From assembly GCA_017504165.1 (NCBI GenBank), contig JAFVRR010000010.1:62001-126000 (forward strand): DNA of 64,000 nucleotides, written 5' to 3'. The notes under the pieces were generated by a model. That model made no database searches. It was not told where the DNA came from and saw nothing but the letters and a program-made list of their open reading frames with translations. Source of the DNA: Clostridia bacterium (GTDB taxonomy: Bacteria; Bacillota; Clostridia; Christensenellales; Borkfalkiaceae). This document shows, one piece after another, positions 51,229-61,700 of this stretch. How positions within the stretch are numbered: the stretch's first letter is position 1; every line of letters starts with the position of its first letter. Position numbers and translations under genes: made by a program.

Positions 51229-52297
51229 AAGATTTTCTCCTTGTAGTTAAATAAAATATAAAAGGTAGTATATAATTCATAATTATAAAAAACCAAATAA
51301 CGTAATTAGAAAAGAATTCAATAGTAGTTAAAAAACTGTTTTGAAGTAATACGGTAAATACAACTTCTAGCGTTATAACTATAATTGGCGCTACAAAGGG
51401 TCTTTTAAAGTTGAAACACTTGTTTAAACATAGGTTAGCAAATAATAGTGGCAAGCAAGTTTGAAATACGCACATTGCCGCTAACATAAACGCCGAAATA
51501 TAGTCGAACCTACCAATATTTGATAGGGCTATTGAATACTTGCTCATTTTAAGTGTGGCGTAATATTGCCTTGGCGCAATGGTAGAAAATACCGCGTAAA
51601 ATATAACTAAAAGTGAAATTGTAGTTACAGAGTATATAAGATATGACTTTTTAAGCCCTTTAAGTTTGTTTTTAATATTTGATATATAACCTGAAAAGAA
51701 AAGTATATAAATAGGGTCGCCAAACCAAATAAGGCTCTTTAAAAAACCAGTTAAAATACGCGTAGGATTTTCTCCAATAATAGGCAAAAGCGCCGTGTAA
51801 TCGCCTGCAAATAGCGATAATAGTAAAATAGATAACATTCCAAATAAATAAACCCATAAACACATTTCGTAACTTCTGCCAAACGGTTTAAAGCCTTTTA
51901 TTATAACGTAAAACGCCACTATAAAAAAAGGCATAAATGTTAAAAGCGATGGTTCTGTTTCGTAAAAGGTCAGTTCAATAGAGTTTTTTTGTTCAACTAT
52001 TGGAATAAACGCTTTAACCATAAAAAATATTGCATATAGTAAAGTTATACATTTATTGACGGGCGCTGTGTACAAGGCGTTGCCAACGTCGTATAGCGGA
52101 GCGTTGTTTACGTTGTTTATAGTTTTTAAAACTATAGATAGTAAGAAAAAGTCTAAAATAATGCTAAGTAGGGCGCATAGCCACATACTTTCGCTTGCTA
52201 TATTAGATAAAAATGCAGGCATAACGTAGATTTTCGTTAGGGTAAACCCTGCGCCTATAATTATACTTAGTTGTTTTTGAGAGATTTGATTAGTCAT
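51209..52297 (-). CDS. GerAB-type germination receptor permease
   Basis: This 362-residue protein with about ten helices belongs to the spore germination permease family (APC-like). The beginning ISQKQLSIIIGAGFTLTKIYVMPAFL and the later YTAL-type and PIIG loops fit GerAB. It recognises germinant and may conduct ions. It overlaps its neighbours on both sides (8 and 20 bases). Confidence 0.85.
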   Translation of the reverse strand: MTNQISQKQLSIIIGAGFTLTKIYVMPAFLSNIASESMWLCALLSIILDFFLLSIVLKTINNVNNAPLYDVGNALYTAPVNKCITLLYAIFFMVKAFIPIVEQKNSIELTFYETEPSLLTFMPFFIVAFYVIIKGFKPFGRSYEMCLWVYLFGMLSILLLSLFAGDYTALLPIIGENPTRILTGFLKSLIWFGDPIYILFFSGYISNIKNKLKGLKKSYLIYSVTTISLLVIFYAVFSTIAPRQYYATLKMSKYSIALSNIGRFDYISAFMLAAMCVFQTCLPLLFANLCLNKCFNFKRPFVAPIIVITLEVVFTVLLQNSFLTTIEFFSNYVIWFFIIMNYILPFIFYLTTRRKSYGFQAG

Positions 52298-53726
52298 TAA
52301 ATTTTTTCCTTATTCTATTTTTAGATTTTAAGGCAATTGGCCTAGTTTTGATATTGGCGTAAAAATCCATAGTGATACCGTCTTGCATATCGTGTTTAAT
52401 AATGGGCGCGTAAGGGGCAAGGTAAGGCACGCCAAAACTTGAAATTGACGCTAAATAGGTTATAAGTGCGTAGGTGAATAATATAATACCGTAACCGCCT
52501 AGCGCCCCTGCAATTATTAAAAATAGTAGTCTTAATACCGATAAAGTTTCCGTTAAATCGGGCACGGTGTATAAACATATTCCCGATAGCGCTACAATCA
52601 TAATAGTAGGCGTTGAAACAATCCCCGCGTTTACCGCAGTTTCGCCAAGTACTAACGCGCCGACGACGGACATTGCAATCCCTACGTATTTTGGCATACG
52701 AATACTCGCCTCGTTTAATACTTCAAATATAAATAGGGTAAAAAACATTTCTACGCTAGGCGATAATGGTATTCCTTTAATACTGCCTACTATCGTAAGC
52801 AAAAAGTTCAGCGGTATTAGTTGCAAATGAAAAAGTTGCGCGGAAACGAAAAAGGCGGGAAGAATTACTGCAAAAATAACAGCCGATAGGCGTAGAATTC
52901 TAGAAATATTCCCCCTATAAGTGTTTAAATAATAGTCTTCTGCCGACTGAAAATCTTCAATGAATAAAAAGGGAACGGTTAAAACGATAGGCGAGCCGTC
53001 AACTATAATACCTATTCTACCTTCAAGAAGTTTGGCGGTTAAAATATCGGGCTTTTCCGTCGTTCCAACTTCTTTAAACATAGAAGTTTTTCTTTCAGAT
53101 ATGTTTTTGATGACGTAAGAACTGTCAATTATTCCGTCAACGTTAATTTTAGATAACTTTTCTTTTACCTTTTTGACTATCTTATTATCGGCAATAGAGT
53201 TTATATAAACGATGCCGACTGTCGTTTGCGAATATTTGCCGATAGTTAACTTTTCGTAGGTAAAATCCGGCGATTTTATGCGTTGCCGTATCAAACTTAA
53301 ATTGATTTGTATATTTTCAACAAACCCTTCACGCGGGCCTTTTAGTACGGATGACGTTGGTGGCTCGCCAACAGGTCTTACCGCAGGTTTTCTACTTGCG
53401 GTGCTTATCGCAAAGTCTAATCCGTCAATAAATATTACGGAATTTCCCATTATTATATTTTGAATAGCAGTATCAAAATCTTCAATAATTTCGCTTTCAG
53501 GTAGGTTTATATTTTTAAAAATTTCTTTATTCGTCGCGTCTAGTTTTATAGAATTTAATGGGGAAATTGCAAGTTTGCCAAGTAGGTCTTTATCGGTTAA
53601 ACTATCTATATAAACGGCAGTTGCTAAATAGTTTTGAACCTTAAAGTTAAAGTAAAGCACGTCTTCACTAATAAGCGTGCCTTTAATTTTATTAAGGTTT
53701 TCATCTAGGCTTTTAAAAAGTTTCAT
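52290..53726 (-). CDS. GerAA-type spore germination protein
   Basis: This 478-residue protein has an N-terminal soluble domain and about five to six helices from residue 270. GerA-family markers include the block VLKGPREGFVENIQINLSLIRQRIKSPDFTYEKLTIGKYSQT split over residues about 127-170, and PRVGEPPTSS just before. EGRIGIIVDGSPIVLTVPFLF is another. The start is set at ATG 53726 (MKLFKSLDE); a TTG at 53780 lies inside a terminator hairpin and is not credible. The ribosome site is weak. First gene of the gerA-type operon. Confidence 0.87.
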   Translation of the reverse strand: MKLFKSLDENLNKIKGTLISEDVLYFNFKVQNYLATAVYIDSLTDKDLLGKLAISPLNSIKLDATNKEIFKNINLPESEIIEDFDTAIQNIIMGNSVIFIDGLDFAISTASRKPAVRPVGEPPTSSVLKGPREGFVENIQINLSLIRQRIKSPDFTYEKLTIGKYSQTTVGIVYINSIADNKIVKKVKEKLSKINVDGIIDSSYVIKNISERKTSMFKEVGTTEKPDILTAKLLEGRIGIIVDGSPIVLTVPFLFIEDFQSAEDYYLNTYRGNISRILRLSAVIFAVILPAFFVSAQLFHLQLIPLNFLLTIVGSIKGIPLSPSVEMFFTLFIFEVLNEASIRMPKYVGIAMSVVGALVLGETAVNAGIVSTPTIMIVALSGICLYTVPDLTETLSVLRLLFLIIAGALGGYGIILFTYALITYLASISSFGVPYLAPYAPIIKHDMQDGITMDFYANIKTRPIALKSKNRIRKKFND

Positions 53727-53761
53727 ACAATTACTATTTACAACCCGACAAATTTTATGCA

Positions 53762-53797
53762 ATAAAAATAGCCCTACCAAATAATTGGTAGGGCGTT
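53762..53797 (-). terminator. Terminator of the holin-like gene
   Basis: On the minus strand, GCCCTACCAA pairs with TTGGTAGGGC, loop TTAT, then TATTTTTATT. It falls between the holin-like gene and gerAA. Confidence 0.82.
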
Positions 53798-53820
53798 AAA
53801 GGCATAGCCTTTTTGCGTTT

Positions 53821-54327
53821 TTACTTGACGTTTAGCGCGTTAATTATTAATTCACTAATAGTTTTACACGTTTCAGGTGGATATTCCGTGTTGTTTTTTA
53901 TAACTTCGCTTATAATATCGGCGTTTACGTTGAAAGAATTTTCTTGAGAGTACCCTTCAATTATTTCCTTAACTGCAGTTTTAAGTGAATTTCCTTGAAG
54001 AATTCCCGTCAAGACGTTAGTAAGAGTTTTTTCTAAAGTGTCCTTTTTTAAAAGTTGTTTGATAAAGGCGTAAATAAACGTTGCAACACCGCCTACTTGA
54101 ACGCCTTTTTTGATAAGAGAGAGAAGGTCGATGCCTTTATAGGCGATAAGTGAGTAGATTGCCGAGATGATTATTCCCAAAAGGAAGGGAATAAGTCCCA
54201 CCTTGTTTTTAAATTTTTCGGGAATATATTTTTTTATAAGATTAGTTAATAAGTAAGTTATAAAAGCAAGCGTTAAAATATCCGCGCTTACCATTTGTAA
54301 AAACGGCGCCAGTTCTTGAATAGTCAT
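53821..54327 (-). CDS. Small holin-like membrane protein
   Basis: This 168-residue protein has three to four helices in its first 100 residues (LTLAFITYLLTNLIKKYIP, VGLIPFLLGIIISAIYSLIAY, VGGVATFIYAFIKQLLKK). This layout resembles phage holins or the related phage-like proteins kept in Clostridia. The C-terminus is soluble (EIIEGYSQENSFNVNADIIS and beyond). No endolysin is beside it. It lies between spoIIE and gerAA, so it could serve cell or spore lysis, but this is guesswork. Confidence 0.6.
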   Translation of the reverse strand: MTIQELAPFLQMVSADILTLAFITYLLTNLIKKYIPEKFKNKVGLIPFLLGIIISAIYSLIAYKGIDLLSLIKKGVQVGGVATFIYAFIKQLLKKDTLEKTLTNVLTGILQGNSLKTAVKEIIEGYSQENSFNVNADIISEVIKNNTEYPPETCKTISELIINALNVK

Positions 54328-54462
54328 TTCTAATTCCTTTAGTAAATTAGTTAGGTTTCAATAACCGCCTTATATTAAAATATAATATTTAACCCTCCTT
54401 TTTACTCTATTTATTCCGGACGCATTTTTAGTATAACTTAATATTTTCAAGTTTTAAAGGCG

Positions 54463-56727
54463 TTATGACACTTTTTTAAAAATTCTAACGGCTAAAACGC
54501 TCATATCGTCTTTGGCAAAAGATTTATCTAAGTTTAAAGCCTTGTTTAACAAATTATCGGCTATAACTTGCGGGTTTTTATTATCAAGCGTTCTTAAAAA
54601 TTCTATTAAATCGGTAGAAGATCCGAAAGCGTCGCTAATGCCGTCGGTTAACATAATAACGGTAGCGCCCTCGGTTAAAGTGGTAGAGCAACCTGTAGGG
54701 GTTAAATCGTCTAAAATTCCAAGCGGAAGGGAACTTCCTTCAATAATTTTAATGTTGTCGTCAGTTAAAATAAAACTAAACGGAGCGCCGATTTTGATAA
54801 AATCTGCAGTTAAATCGAATAAATTAACCGTTAAAATATCCATTGCCGAAAAGTTATCGTCGGTATTAAGGGCTAAAATTTTATTGACCATACTGAGTAT
54901 TAATTTACTACTGAGCCCTGCTTTATAAAAGGATTCTATAAGCGTTATTGCGGTAGAAGAAGTGTTTTCCGCTCTAAGACCGCTACCCATACCGTCGCTC
55001 AGCGCTATTAAAAACTTACCTTCGTCAATTTTAGTTAAGGAGTGGGTATCTCCGCTAACCGTCGAGCCGTTTTTAGTCCGCTTTGCTATTCCAAACGCAG
55101 CGTCAAGTATAGGTGCGCGCTTAATCGTTATTGCCGAAATAGTAGGCGATACCGCAGTTTTTAAAACTATGCGGTTGTCGTAACCAAGCGTTTCGTTTAC
55201 CGCTTTTATCAGTTTGCCATTATTTATAAAATCGTTTTTTATAACCATATTTATTTCTAAACTATTGTCGTTTGAATAACAGGTTACTTCGTTAAAGATA
55301 ATACCGCGTTTTTTAAGTCCGTCGGCAATAGTTTTTTCCGATTTTGATAAGTAGTCTAAACTTTTAGAAAAATCGAACGCCATATTTTTTAGAACTTCTG
55401 CAACCCCTTCAGACTGCATTTTGATAAGTTCTTTACCTGAAAGGGTTTCTTCGCTTTCTTTTACCTTTTCGCGATATTCGGTAATAAGTCCGTTAATTTC
55501 GTAAATAATGCCGTTTACGTATCCGCATTTTTCGGTAAAACGCTTAGTTAAATCGACTAGCGATATTTTATTTTTAGCAACGCCGACGGAAATCATTTTT
55601 ATTAGTTCTTTTCTATCGGGTTCGTTTTCTTTTAAACACTTGGGGTATTGCGGGCAGTTTTCACATACGTTGATTACTACTTCATCCGCCATTCTAGATA
55701 TTAAATCGGTATCGGTTGAAACTAGCGTTTTAAGTTTATCAAAACTTTGTTCCATTTCCTTAAAGACGTTAGAAATACCGTAAAGTTTACTAGATATAGT
55801 TGCGCGCACCCTATTTATTGCAAATTTTGATAAATATTTATTGTTTATTGCCATAAGTTTATCTTTAACCGAATTAATAAAATAAGGGGGAGTGAATAAA
55901 AATAAAACAATAGGCGTTATCAAATAAATTAAATCAGTAAAAATAAAAGCGCCGTTATTGTCTATAAAGAAGGTAATAACAAGGCTAGTTGCAAGGAGAG
56001 TAAATGCCGATAATAGTTTGGAATTTTTAGAAAATATTATTGCCGAAGCGGTCAATATAGAATACGTAGCAATAGGCGTTAAGTTTTGAAAAAATAGCGA
56101 TGGAGCAATCGACAGAATTAAAGATACAATCATAGATTTTCCTCTTTCGCTAGTAAAGATTGAAAAGAGTATTATATATAAGTTTAAACCTTTAACTACA
56201 CTTTCGCCAAAGGCTAAAATTAAACCGTACTCGATAGCGATTGTAAAAATTGCAAGACAATAAAGTTCGCTAGTTGTAGATTTATAATCAAACTTTTTAA
56301 TCAGTAGAACTCTCGTTGCGGGTATAAAAACGTAAACGAGAGAGATAGATACGCCTAAAGTTATTAAATAGTAGGTTATAGGGTACTCTTTAATAAAAAA
56401 GGCAAAACCTAAAAGGGAAAGAATTGAAAATATAATATATTCTACGCCAAAATTTTTCTTGCGTTTAGAGTAGATTATGGCTGAGATAATCATACAGACG
56501 GCGCAAATCAAACCCGCGTAAAAATTTGGCAAACTAAATTCAAATATAAGTCCTATTAAAAAAGCAAGCGTTGATAATAAAAGGTTAAATCGCAAATAAA
56601 TTAGCGATAAATAAAAGGAAGCGCTTAGTATTTTCGTAGTGGGTGCAACTACTGATAGCGAAAGGCAAATAAAAGTAGATATAACAAAAACCAAAAAAGT
56701 TTTGTAAGTAAATTTGTTTTTTTGCAT
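54463..56727 (-). CDS. spoIIE: Stage II sporulation protein E (PP2C phosphatase)
   Basis: This 754-residue protein has about ten membrane helices in the first 290 residues, a central region with a Cys cluster (VCENCPQYPKC near 349-359), and a C-terminal PP2C/SpoIIE phosphatase domain: KFLIALSDGMGSGLRAENTSS near 574-594 and VIMLTDGISDAFG near 695-707, holding the metal-binding Asp residues. SpoIIE dephosphorylates SpoIIAA to release sigma F in the forespore and acts at the polar septum. Its presence supports a sporulating lineage. Its AGGTGG ribosome site is within a long inverted repeat. Confidence 0.93.
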   Translation of the reverse strand: MQKNKFTYKTFLVFVISTFICLSLSVVAPTTKILSASFYLSLIYLRFNLLLSTLAFLIGLIFEFSLPNFYAGLICAVCMIISAIIYSKRKKNFGVEYIIFSILSLLGFAFFIKEYPITYYLITLGVSISLVYVFIPATRVLLIKKFDYKSTTSELYCLAIFTIAIEYGLILAFGESVVKGLNLYIILFSIFTSERGKSMIVSLILSIAPSLFFQNLTPIATYSILTASAIIFSKNSKLLSAFTLLATSLVITFFIDNNGAFIFTDLIYLITPIVLFLFTPPYFINSVKDKLMAINNKYLSKFAINRVRATISSKLYGISNVFKEMEQSFDKLKTLVSTDTDLISRMADEVVINVCENCPQYPKCLKENEPDRKELIKMISVGVAKNKISLVDLTKRFTEKCGYVNGIIYEINGLITEYREKVKESEETLSGKELIKMQSEGVAEVLKNMAFDFSKSLDYLSKSEKTIADGLKKRGIIFNEVTCYSNDNSLEINMVIKNDFINNGKLIKAVNETLGYDNRIVLKTAVSPTISAITIKRAPILDAAFGIAKRTKNGSTVSGDTHSLTKIDEGKFLIALSDGMGSGLRAENTSSTAITLIESFYKAGLSSKLILSMVNKILALNTDDNFSAMDILTVNLFDLTADFIKIGAPFSFILTDDNIKIIEGSSLPLGILDDLTPTGCSTTLTEGATVIMLTDGISDAFGSSTDLIEFLRTLDNKNPQVIADNLLNKALNLDKSFAKDDMSVLAVRIFKKVS

Positions 56728-56732
56728 AATAA

Positions 56733-56779
56733 AACCACCTAACTATGATAAGTAATTTATACCATATATTAGGTGGGTT
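56733..56779 (-). promoter_or_regulatory. Inverted repeat occluding the spoIIE ribosome site
   Basis: AACCACCTAA (56733-56742) and TTAGGTGGGTT (56769-56779) are complementary over 10 bases with a 26-base loop. The minus-strand AGGTGG that serves spoIIE lies in the proximal arm, so the hairpin could hide it. It could equally be a protein operator. Confidence 0.4.
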
Positions 56780-56810
56780 ATTATGACTAGGTTTAACGTA
56801 TTTTGTCTAT

Positions 56811-58034
56811 TTATTTATTTTCTTTTAATAAAGTCGTGCCAATTTTTCTAATGCTTGCTTTAAACACGTTGCTTTCGCCGAATACTTCTTGCATTTTTGC
56901 TACGTATCCGTCAACTTCATTATCGTTAACGAATGCTAAAATAGAACCGGCAAATCCACCGCCGTGCACTCTTACAGCGCCGTCTTTAATAATAGCGCGA
57001 GAAAGTTCAATACCTAAAACGACCGGCTGATTAGTTTCGCCAGGTACGTAGCAATTTTGTAAAAGGGCAATGCTTGAAATACCAGAGTCGTTTACTTGTT
57101 TTAAAAATGCTTGAGTGTCGTTGTTTAAAAGGGCTTTTTCCGCGTTTAATACCCTTTGATTTTCGTTGTAGAAGTGAAGAGCCCTAAGGATTGCGCGCGA
57201 AGAAAACTTTTCTTTAAGTATGCTAATTTCCTTTAAAAAGTCGCCATATTCAACTTCACGCAATACTTTTTTCCCAAAATGCGATGCAACTTCTTCCATT
57301 TCACGTCTAATTGCCGCGTAATGCTCTGTAAGCGACGCGTGGTCACCGCCCGTGTTGGTAATTACAAGAGAATAGCCTTTAGGTGGCTCTACTTTAGTAA
57401 TTTTTGGCGAAGTAGGGGTTAAAAAGTCAAGTTTTACTAAAGAGCCGATAGAAATTCCGCTTTGGTCAAGTAGACCGCAAGGCTTATTAAAATATACGTT
57501 TTCCGCGTATTGAGAGATAACTGCCCTTTCAATAGGGGTGATGATACCGCCTAAATAGATATGGTTAAAAATTTCGGTAATTAACACTTCAAACGCCGCC
57601 GAAGAAGAAACGCCCGCGCCTTTAAATATATTGCTAGTAGTGTACGCGGTAAATCCGTTTAGTTTATAGCCTTTATCGGTAAGCGCTTTTGCAACCCCTC
57701 TAACTAACGCATTAGAAGTAGCGAATTCATCTTCTTTTACCGTTAAATCGCTAATATCAACAATTACGTCGGGATATCCAAGCGAGCAAACTTTAACTAT
57801 GCTATCGCTATTTTTAGAAACTGCGGCTATTATGTCGCAACTAATAGACGCTACCATTACTATGCCGTGATTATGGTCGGTATGATTGCCAAGTATTTCC
57901 GCTCTACCAGAAGAAGAGAAGAGATATTCGTTTTTCTTACCTTCTTTTTCTAAAAAGATTTTTTCAATTCCGTTAATTCTATTTTCGTAAAAGTTTATAT
58001 CGGCGTTTTCACCGTAAATTATTTTTAAATCCAT
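56811..58034 (-). CDS. galK: Galactokinase
   Basis: This 407-residue GHMP kinase has the galactokinase signature GRAEILGNHTDHNHG (about 43-57), the ATP loop GAGVSSSAAFE (about 134-144) and the third motif VHGGGFAGSILAF near the C-terminus. It phosphorylates galactose to galactose 1-phosphate in the Leloir pathway. No galT or galE is adjacent. Minus-strand promoter TTTACA (complement 58088-58093), 18 bases, TAAAAT (complement 58064-58069). Confidence 0.94.
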   Translation of the reverse strand: MDLKIIYGENADINFYENRINGIEKIFLEKEGKKNEYLFSSSGRAEILGNHTDHNHGIVMVASISCDIIAAVSKNSDSIVKVCSLGYPDVIVDISDLTVKEDEFATSNALVRGVAKALTDKGYKLNGFTAYTTSNIFKGAGVSSSAAFEVLITEIFNHIYLGGIITPIERAVISQYAENVYFNKPCGLLDQSGISIGSLVKLDFLTPTSPKITKVEPPKGYSLVITNTGGDHASLTEHYAAIRREMEEVASHFGKKVLREVEYGDFLKEISILKEKFSSRAILRALHFYNENQRVLNAEKALLNNDTQAFLKQVNDSGISSIALLQNCYVPGETNQPVVLGIELSRAIIKDGAVRVHGGGFAGSILAFVNDNEVDGYVAKMQEVFGESNVFKASIRKIGTTLLKENK

Positions 58035-58171
58035 ATAGCACCTTTATAATCTTATTTTTATATATTTTATCACTAAGCGAAATTTTTGTAAATAACTTTA
58101 GTTAAAATTATACTTTTTTACTAAAAACGACTAAAGAAAACAAGCCCCTTTAGCATAGTTATTAAAAATAA

Positions 58172-58200
58172 TTGCAAAATTAGAAATATTTGTGTATACT
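58172..58200 (+). promoter_or_regulatory. Promoter of pth-mfd
   Basis: TTGCAA (58172-58177), 17 bases, TATACT (58195-58200), with AAGAGG 5 bases before ATG 58217. Confidence 0.65.
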
Positions 58201-58216
58201 TAAATAAGAGGTAAAT

Positions 58217-58789
58217 ATGTATTTAGTCGTAGGTTTAGGAAATCCCGACGTTAAGTATTTAAAAACCATGCACAATATGGGCTTTATGGCGGTAGATATT
58301 TTAGCGGATAAGTTAGGGGTTGAATTTAATAAAAAAGCATTTAAAGGGGTGGTAGCCGAAACTTTTATAGGTGGCGAAAAGGCTATACTTTTAAAGCCGT
58401 ATACTTATATGAATTTAAGTGGCGATAGCGTAATTGAAGCCCTTAATTTTTATAAAATTCCACTTGAAAAAATGCTAGTTATATACGATGATTTAGATAT
58501 TGAAATAGGCTCTATCAGAATTAGGGAAAAGGGCTCGGCGGGGACGCACAACGGCATGCGCGATATAGTTAAAAAAGTTTCTAGCGAAAATTTTGCGCGC
58601 GTAAGGGTTGGCATTAAGCCAAATAACGATAGTCGCGGTATAATCGACTACGTTTTATCAGATATTAAAAAAGCCGATGAAAAAACTTTTAAAGAAGTTT
58701 TAACAAAGGCTGCCGAGGCTGGCGAGTGTTTTATAAAAGGTAATAGTTTAGAAGAAATTATGCGCAAGTATAATGGTAAGATATGTTAA
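58217..58789 (+). CDS. pth: Peptidyl-tRNA hydrolase
   Basis: This 190-residue enzyme releases peptides from stalled peptidyl-tRNA. Conserved residues are N9 in GLGNPDVKY, catalytic H20 in MHNMGF, the PYTYMNLSG loop, D93 or so in IYDDLDIEIG and the GTHNGM motif. Length is standard. It overlaps mfd by 7 bases. Confidence 0.96.
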   Translation: MYLVVGLGNPDVKYLKTMHNMGFMAVDILADKLGVEFNKKAFKGVVAETFIGGEKAILLKPYTYMNLSGDSVIEALNFYKIPLEKMLVIYDDLDIEIGSIRIREKGSAGTHNGMRDIVKKVSSENFARVRVGIKPNNDSRGIIDYVLSDIKKADEKTFKEVLTKAAEAGECFIKGNSLEEIMRKYNGKIC

Positions 58790-61700
58790 TTGACCTTTTA
58801 AAGTCGAATAAATTCGGCGGAGTTTACAACGAAATATCATCTTCAGTCCGCAGTGGTGTACCTACTGCGGTCTTTGGCGTTTCAACGCAAGAAAAAATCA
58901 GGGCGCTTATTAAACTTGACGCGCCCGTTTTAATGGTGGTAAGAGATTTTTCTACCGCAAATAAAATTGCTCAAGAAACTTCTTTATTAACGGATGAAAA
59001 AGTGGTATTTTTACCTAGTAAAGACGACGTTTTACTCTACAAATCGGCATTTAATAAAGACAATTTACATAAGCGTTTAACCGCCCTTTACGAGATAGAA
59101 AAAGGGGCTAAAATAGTAGTTACCGTGTTTGAGGCGTTAATGCAATACTTCCCTAAAAAAGTAGATTATTTAACCTTTTCAAAAAACTGCGATTACGACT
59201 TAACTAACGTTGTTAAAAACCTTGTAAAACTTGGCTATAAAAAGGTTGATTTTTCAGAAAACAAAGGTGAATTTTCCGTCCGTGGCGACATTTTGGAAAT
59301 ATATCCAATAAACGAAAATTTCGTATATAGAATCGACTTTTTTGGCGATACTATAGAAAGGATTAGGCGTGACGATTTAACGGAAACGGACGCCCTTGAC
59401 GTCGTTATGGCTACCGACGTTATAATTAGCGAAGAAGAAGTTGATAATATTACCAGCAACCTTGTAAAAAGTTATAAAGAGTACGGCAGTTTATTAGTAA
59501 AAGACAACGCTAAAAACTTGTATTTTAAAATAACCGAAAAGTTAAATAGCGACCTTTACGACGATTCACTTCAATACGTGATGCCACTACTTTCTTCCGT
59601 CACTCACGACTATTTTAACTTTATTAGTAAAGACGCAATTATAGTCTTTGACGAAAGCAAGGTTATATATGATAGTTTAAATAATATTTATAAAGAGCAT
59701 TTAGAGAGATTTGAAGGTTTAAAAAAGACGGGGGACGCCTTGTCTTTTATAGTAGAGCAACTCTCTAGCGTAGACTATATTTTAAACTCTTTTAAAGATA
59801 AAAAACTCTTGGCGTTGCAGTCTTTATCTACTGTAATACCATTATTTAATCCACTTAAAACTTATAAGGTAAACGCATCGCCACTTACAAAATACTTTCT
59901 TAAAAAAGACGAACTTTTTAAAGACCTTCAAAATTGGAAGTTGACCGATTATACGGTAGTTATTTGCGCGGGCGATCGCTCTTTTGCAGAAAGTTTGTAT
60001 TACGACCTTAACGGCGCGAATATTCCGGTAACTTTTTTAAAGGAAATAACTGAAGAAGTAAAGGGCATATCAATTGCCGTTAAAAAGATTAAATACGGAT
60101 TTATTCAACACGATAGTAAACTAGTAGTTATCGGAAACGAAGACCTTACGCCTAAAAAAGCAAAGGAAAAGACGGTAAAGAAAAAGCGTGGCGATTTATT
60201 CACAGCGCCCGAAGTGGGCGATTACGCCGTGCACGAACAATTCGGCGTTGGGCGTATAGTCGGGGTTAAGAAAATCGCTAGCATCGAAGGTATTAAAGAG
60301 TATATTGAACTTGAATACGCAAATAGCGATAGGCTTTACGTTTCCACCGACCAAATGGACAAACTTTCTAAGTATATGGGCGGTAACGAAACACCAACCC
60401 TTAACAAGATTGGTGGCGGAGAGTTTGAAAGAATTAAGGCAAGGGTTAGGGCGGCTATCGCCAAAATGACCATTAACCTTAAAAAACTTTATAAAGAAAG
60501 GCGTGAGAGAAAGGGTTATCAATTCTCGGAAGATAACGAGTTTACTTACGAGTTTGAAAACGCCTTTGAATACGAAGAAACGGAAGACCAACTCATATCC
60601 ATTAACGAAATTAAAGAAGATATGGAAAGCAGTAAAGTTATGGATAGGCTTTTATGCGGTGACGTTGGTTTTGGTAAGACGGAAGTTGCGTTTAGGGCTT
60701 GCTTTAAGTGTATTTTAGAAGGTAAGCAAGCGGCAATCGTTGCTCCTACTACCATTTTAGCAGAGCAACACTATAGAACTGCGTTATCAAGGTTCGACGG
60801 CTTTGGCATAAGAATTAAAGTTTTAAATAGGTTTAGAACTAAAAAACAACAAGACGAAACTATATCTCAACTTAAAAAAGGAGAGATAGACTTAATTATC
60901 GGTACACATAGACTATTTTCTAAAGACGTAGAATTTAAAGATTTAGGGCTATTAGTGATAGACGAAGAGCAACGCTTTGGCGTTGAGCATAAAGAAAAAT
61001 TAAAACTTTTAAAGTCTAACGTAGATAGTTTAACTTTAACTGCAACGCCTATTCCTAGAACTTTACACCTATCTCTTTCAGGCATAAGAGATATAAGTAC
61101 GATTAACACTCCGCCTAAAAAGAGAATACCCGTTCAAACGATAGTGACAGAACTAACCGATTCGCTTATAAAAGACGCGATAACTAAAGAACTTTCACGC
61201 GATGGGCAAGTGTTTATTTTATATAATAGGGTAGATACTATTTACGGCTTTGCCGATAAAGTTAAAAGTATCGTTCCCGAAGCAAAAATTATCGTAGCGC
61301 ACGGGCAAATGCCGGAAAAAACTTTAGAAAATAGCATTTCCGCTTTTTATAACGGCGAATACAACGTACTCGTTGCGACGACTATTATCGAAAACGGTAT
61401 AGATATGCCAAGGGCGAACACTTTAATAGTAGAGTCTAGTGATAAACTTGGGCTTTCTACCTTGTATCAATTAAAGGGAAGAGTGGGCCGTGGTAACTTA
61501 ATGGCGTACGCATATTTTACCTATAAAGAAAACGCGGTACTTACCGAGCAACAGTTTAAAAGGTTATCCGCGCTTATGGAATATACCGAAATGGGTAGCG
61601 GTTATAAAATTGCAATGCGCGATTTAGAAATTAGGGGCGCGGGCAACGTTTTAGGTAAAGAACAACACGGGCATATGGATAAAGTAGGCTACGAACTTTA

